Positions 61,673-64,000 of a stretch of DNA of 64,000 nt are shown here, piece after piece. The stretch's first letter is position 1. The number at the start of each line of letters is the position of its first letter. The notes under the pieces were generated by a model. The model was not told the DNA's origin and searched no databases. It was given only the letters and a program-made list of their open reading frames with translations. A program made the translations under genes and the position numbers. Origin of the DNA: PFJX01 sp031426815 (GTDB lineage Bacteria > Pseudomonadota > Gammaproteobacteria > Burkholderiales > Thiobacillaceae); contig JASJPG010000007.1 in the NCBI GenBank assembly GCA_031426815.1, positions 1 to 64,000 of the forward strand. The letters are read 5' to 3'.

Positions 61673-62260
61673 TCAGTCCAGGGCGGACAGAACCACCGCA
61701 ATGATGCCCTTGAGCGTTTCCGCATCGGCTCCAGCCTTGGCCTGGGTCTTGAGGCCGCTCATGCTGCTGACCAGGTAATTCGCCAGCATTGCCGGGTCGC
61801 GCTCGGCGGCGATGTCGCCTTCCCGCTGCGCCCGTTCCACCGCGGCCCGCAAAATGCCGCGAAAGCGCTCGATGCTGTGCGCCACGTCCTGCGCGATTTC
61901 CGGTTCGCTCTGGGCGAATTCGGAGGCCGTATTCATCACCAGGCAACCGCGCGGGCCTTCGCGCACGTCGTCCAGCACGGAATGCAGAAAAGCTTCGATG
62001 AACGCCCGGCTGCTGGGCGCCGCCGCCAGACCCTCGCGCATGCGGACCGCGAATTGATCCGTGTAACGCGCCACGCAACGCCGGAACAACGGCTGCTTGC
62101 CGCCGAAGGCCTGATACAGACTGCTCTTGGACAGATTCATCGTCGCCAACAAGTCCTGCATCGAGGTGTGCTCGTAACCTTTCGACCAGAACTGATGCAT
62201 CGCTGCATCCAGCGCGGTGTCCGGGTCGAATTGCAGGGGGCGTCCAATATTCGTTGCCAT
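61673..62260 (-). CDS. TetR-family transcriptional repressor
   Basis: A 195-residue regulator with an N-terminal helix-turn-helix (Thr-Ser-Met-Gln-Asp-Leu-Leu-Ala-Thr-Met-Asn-Leu-Ser-Lys-Ser-Ser-Leu-Tyr) and a helical ligand domain. It lies 103 bases upstream of the DsrE2-like gene in the same direction. Palindromic sites flank its own promoter and the DsrE2 promoter. The inducer is unknown but is likely a sulfur or electrophile species. The ATG at 62260 is preferred over a longer frame that runs through the operator. Confidence 0.9.
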   Translation of the reverse strand: MATNIGRPLQFDPDTALDAAMHQFWSKGYEHTSMQDLLATMNLSKSSLYQAFGGKQPLFRRCVARYTDQFAVRMREGLAAAPSSRAFIEAFLHSVLDDVREGPRGCLVMNTASEFAQSEPEIAQDVAHSIERFRGILRAAVERAQREGDIAAERDPAMLANYLVSSMSGLKTQAKAGADAETLKGIIAVVLSALD

Positions 62261-62267
62261 GAGGCAT

Positions 62268-62289
62268 TTATGGACCACACGGTTCATAA
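62268..62289. promoter_or_regulatory. Palindromic operator upstream of tetR
   Basis: The site centred on 62278/62279 reads TTATGGACC ... GGTTCATAA with arms of nine bases (one mismatch) and the same 18-bp core length as the site at 61640. It lies 8 bases before the tetR start, consistent with autorepression. Confidence 0.65.
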
Positions 62290-62357
62290 TGTCAACGACA
62301 GCAATATTGCTGCGCAAGCAATGACGACCAATCTTTCCTGCGTTCAAGGAAGCCGAC

Positions 62358-62954
62358 ATGACCGATAACGCATTGGGTTCGCCCGACGCCTGGCTGGATG
62401 AGCATGGCGCTGCGCTCTACAAATATGCGCTGGTGCATACCCGTGACGAACACAAGGCCGAGGAGGCGGTGCAGGAAACCCTGCTGGCTGCTTTGCAGGC
62501 GCGTGACCGCTATGCCGGCGGTGCCTCGCCGCGCACCTGGCTGATCGGCATCCTCAAGTACAAGATCATGGACATGTTTCGTCACGAAGCGCGCGAGGTG
62601 CAGCTGGACGAACCGGACGAGCTGGACGATGCGGATGAAATGCGGAGCGAGGACAACTTCGCCGCCGATGGCCATTGGCGCAACCGGCTGGCCGATTGGG
62701 GCAATCCGGAGGAATTGCTGGAACGCGGTCAATTCATGACCATCCTGCAGCGTTGCCTGGATGCCTTGCCGCCGCGCTTGGCGCGGCTTTTCCTGTTGCG
62801 CGAGGTGATGGAAGAAAATACTGAAAATATTTGTCAGGAATTGGCGATTACCTCGACCAACCTGTGGACGATGCTGTATCGGGCCCGTTTGGGGCTCCGG
62901 CAGTGTCTCGACAGGAACTGGGTCGGTAACGCAGTGCAAGCCGCCCGGAGGTGA
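62358..62954 (+). CDS. ECF-type RNA polymerase sigma factor
   Basis: A 198-residue sigma-70 family protein with region 2 (Asp-Glu-His-Lys-Ala-Glu-Glu-Ala-Val-Gln-Glu-Thr and Pro-Arg-Thr-Trp-Leu-Ile-Gly-Ile) and region 4 (Leu-Pro-Pro-Arg-Leu-Ala-Arg-Leu-Phe to Thr-Asn-Leu-Trp-Thr-Met-Leu-Tyr-Arg-Ala-Arg). No other sigma regions are present. AAGGA lies before the ATG at 62358. The next gene is a zinc-finger anti-sigma factor, and downstream is the EGKCG peptide operon, the likely regulon. Confidence 0.92.
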   Translation: MTDNALGSPDAWLDEHGAALYKYALVHTRDEHKAEEAVQETLLAALQARDRYAGGASPRTWLIGILKYKIMDMFRHEAREVQLDEPDELDDADEMRSEDNFAADGHWRNRLADWGNPEELLERGQFMTILQRCLDALPPRLARLFLLREVMEENTENICQELAITSTNLWTMLYRARLGLRQCLDRNWVGNAVQAARR

Positions 62955-63224
62955 ATGAACATGCTGACATGCAAGGATGCAAGCCACTTGATCTCGGAAA
63001 ACCAGGAACGCCCGTTGGGCTTCCGGGAACGCTGGAGCCTGCGGATGCATCTCTGGATGTGCGTCAATTGCCGTCGCTTCGAGCGGCAAATGACTTTGCT
63101 GCGAGCGGCCCTGCGGATGCTGGCCAAACGTGCCGAGGTTGCCGACGACAGCATGGAATTCCCCGCCGAGGCGCGTGAACGCATCCGCAAGGCTTTGGCC
63201 GCGCGGAGCGATCACGAACATTGA
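62955..63224 (+). CDS. Small zinc-finger (zf-HC2) anti-sigma factor
   Basis: An 89-residue protein with the anti-sigma zinc site His-Leu-Trp-Met-Cys-Val-Asn-Cys (His-x3-Cys-x2-Cys, about residues 33-40) and an upstream Cys (Leu-Thr-Cys-Lys-Asp). It has no membrane segment, so it would sense a cytoplasmic signal. It starts immediately after the sigma-factor stop and is certainly cotranscribed. Confidence 0.87.
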   Translation: MNMLTCKDASHLISENQERPLGFRERWSLRMHLWMCVNCRRFERQMTLLRAALRMLAKRAEVADDSMEFPAEARERIRKALAARSDHEH

Positions 63225-63299
63225 ACCGCCCCGTTTCTCCGAGACCATCGTCATGAACCGCCCAGCCGGGCATATGACATGACCTCTAGGAGACGCGAC

Positions 63300-63638
63300 A
63301 TGAACGCAAGCAAAACCACCCTGACCCTCGCCCTGACCGCCGCCATCGGTGCCGCGGGCATCGCCCACGCGGCGGGCAATCCCTTCGCCATGCAAACGCT
63401 GAACAGCGGCTACATGGTCGCCGCCGCCGACAAGGCCACTGAGGGCAAATGTGGCGAAGGCAAGTGCGGCGCCAACAAAGCCAAAGCAAAAGCCAAAGCC
63501 AAGGAAGGCAAGTGCGGTGGCGACAAAGCCAAGGCCATGGAAGGCAAATGTGGTGGCGATAAAGCCAAAGCCATGGAAGGCAAATGCGGCGGCGATAAAG
63601 CCAAGGCCATGGAAGGTAAATGCGGCGCTAACAAGTAA
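63300..63638 (+). CDS. EGKCG-repeat secreted peptide precursor (HvfA/bufferin type)
   Basis: A 112-residue protein. It has a Sec signal peptide (hydrophobic core about residues 8-22, ending Ala-His-Ala), then Gly-Asn-Pro-Phe-Ala-Met-Gln and Gly-Tyr-Met-Val-Ala. The C-terminal half contains six Glu-Gly-Lys-Cys-Gly motifs in Lys/Ala-rich spacers. Precursors of this kind are substrates of DUF692/MNIO enzymes that convert the Cys residues to thiooxazole-type heterocycles; described relatives buffer copper. The ATG at 63300 has AGGAG seven bases upstream. The partial MNIO gene follows. Confidence 0.9.
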   Translation: MNASKTTLTLALTAAIGAAGIAHAAGNPFAMQTLNSGYMVAAADKATEGKCGEGKCGANKAKAKAKAKEGKCGGDKAKAMEGKCGGDKAKAMEGKCGGDKAKAMEGKCGANK

Positions 63639-63656
63639 ACCGCGGGGGTTCCGGCC

Positions 63657-64000
63657 ATGCGTGAAACCTCACTGCATGGCGCCGGACTCGGCCTGAGGCG
63701 GGAACTCGTTCCCGACCTCAAGGCGGTTCCCGACGTCAGCCTCGCCAACGCCATCGATTTCTTCGAACTGGCCCCGGAAAACTGGCTGGACATGGGCGGC
63801 GCGCGCCGCCGCGATCTACGCCATTTCGCCGAACGTCGTCCCATCGTCGCGCATGGCCTGTCGCTCAACCTGGGCGGAGCGGCGCCACTCGATGCGGTTT
63901 TTCTGCAGCGGGTGAAGCTCTTTCTCGACGAATACGGCATCGCCCTGTTCACCGAGCACCTGTCCTGGTGCGGCGATTCAGGCCATCTCTACGACCTGCT
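63657..64000 (+). CDS. DUF692/MNIO-family maturation enzyme (3' end beyond window)
   Basis: The first 114 residues of a multinuclear non-haem iron oxidase of the DUF692 family. Phe-Phe-Glu-Leu-Ala-Pro-Glu-Asn-Trp and Ile-Val-Ala-His-Gly-Leu-Ser-Leu-Asn-Leu-Gly-Gly hold metal ligands, followed by Leu-Phe-Thr-Glu-His-Leu-Ser-Trp. It probably modifies the Cys residues of the preceding EGKCG peptide, usually with a DUF2063 partner encoded next. The gene is cut by the window end and has no internal stop. Confidence 0.9.
   Translation, partial: MRETSLHGAGLGLRRELVPDLKAVPDVSLANAIDFFELAPENWLDMGGARRRDLRHFAERRPIVAHGLSLNLGGAAPLDAVFLQRVKLFLDEYGIALFTEHLSWCGDSGHLYDL

Overview
The window looks like chromosome of a GC-rich betaproteobacterial sulfur oxidiser. 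The main evidence is a complete oxidative (reverse) dissimilatory sulfite reductase cluster, dsrABEFHCMKLJOPNR plus cysG. The presence of dsrEFH and dsrL marks the oxidative rather than the reductive pathway. Chemolithotrophic or phototrophic members of Thiobacillus-, Sulfuritalea- or Rhodocyclales-like groups are plausible hosts, but the sequence alone does not fix the genus.

Layout. 1-6435: the end of an F/SXT-type conjugation operon (traL-E-K-B-dsbC-V-C). traC is cut short 13 bases before the 3' end of a tRNA-Arg(CCT), so this is probably the eroded edge of an integrated element. 6449-11929: tRNA-Arg, a membrane-anchored peroxiredoxin, a DksA-like protein, the ABC-F ATPase Uup, a CcsA/HemX-like membrane protein and ffh. 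11979-13515: a decayed group II intron whose reverse transcriptase has an internal deletion and a frameshift; it sits beside a palindromic repeat. 13703-24935: a tightly packed eight-gene minus-strand operon. It encodes a REC-PAS-HD-GYP protein, a TolC-like protein, two PhnD-like periplasmic binding proteins with a 48-codon gene wedged between them, two histidine kinases and an HDOD-REC-GGDEF protein. It looks like one signalling system that can both make and degrade cyclic-di-GMP. 25137-28870: a divergent pair, a histone-deacetylase-like enzyme and a Pat-type lysine acetyltransferase.

28933-43272 is the dsr cluster on the minus strand. Its products accept sulfur (DsrEFH to DsrC), oxidise it at siroheme sulfite reductase (DsrAB with DsrL) and exchange electrons across the membrane (DsrMKJOP). 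CysG and DsrN supply or amidate siroheme. Stable hairpins lie in at least five of the intergenic gaps. 43500-47284 is divergent from dsrA and holds sulfur satellite genes: a small unknown protein, a Cas6/Cmx6-like protein with no CRISPR array, a DsrC/TusE paralogue without the C-terminal cysteines, a mercaptopyruvate-type sulfurtransferase, an unknown helical protein and a TauD-like dioxygenase. CGGGTA/TACCCG half-sites recur in the control regions.

47551-49400: a NarL-type response regulator and a GAF histidine kinase. 49401-50442: a degenerate stretch with a ~98-bp imperfect direct repeat and a truncated isochorismatase. 50467-55483: a second sulfur-handling island with a DsbA-like protein, an ArsR-rhodanese repressor, two DsrE-like proteins, a sterol-desaturase-like hydroxylase, a TVP38-rhodanese fusion and a secreted rhodanese. 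55507-60720: a glycogen-debranching / GH63 / DUF302 operon. 61060-62260: a DsrE2-like protein and a TetR repressor that share palindromic operators. 62358-64000: an ECF sigma factor, a zinc-finger anti-sigma factor, an EGKCG-repeat secreted peptide (HvfA/bufferin type) and the start of its DUF692/MNIO maturase, which runs off the window end.
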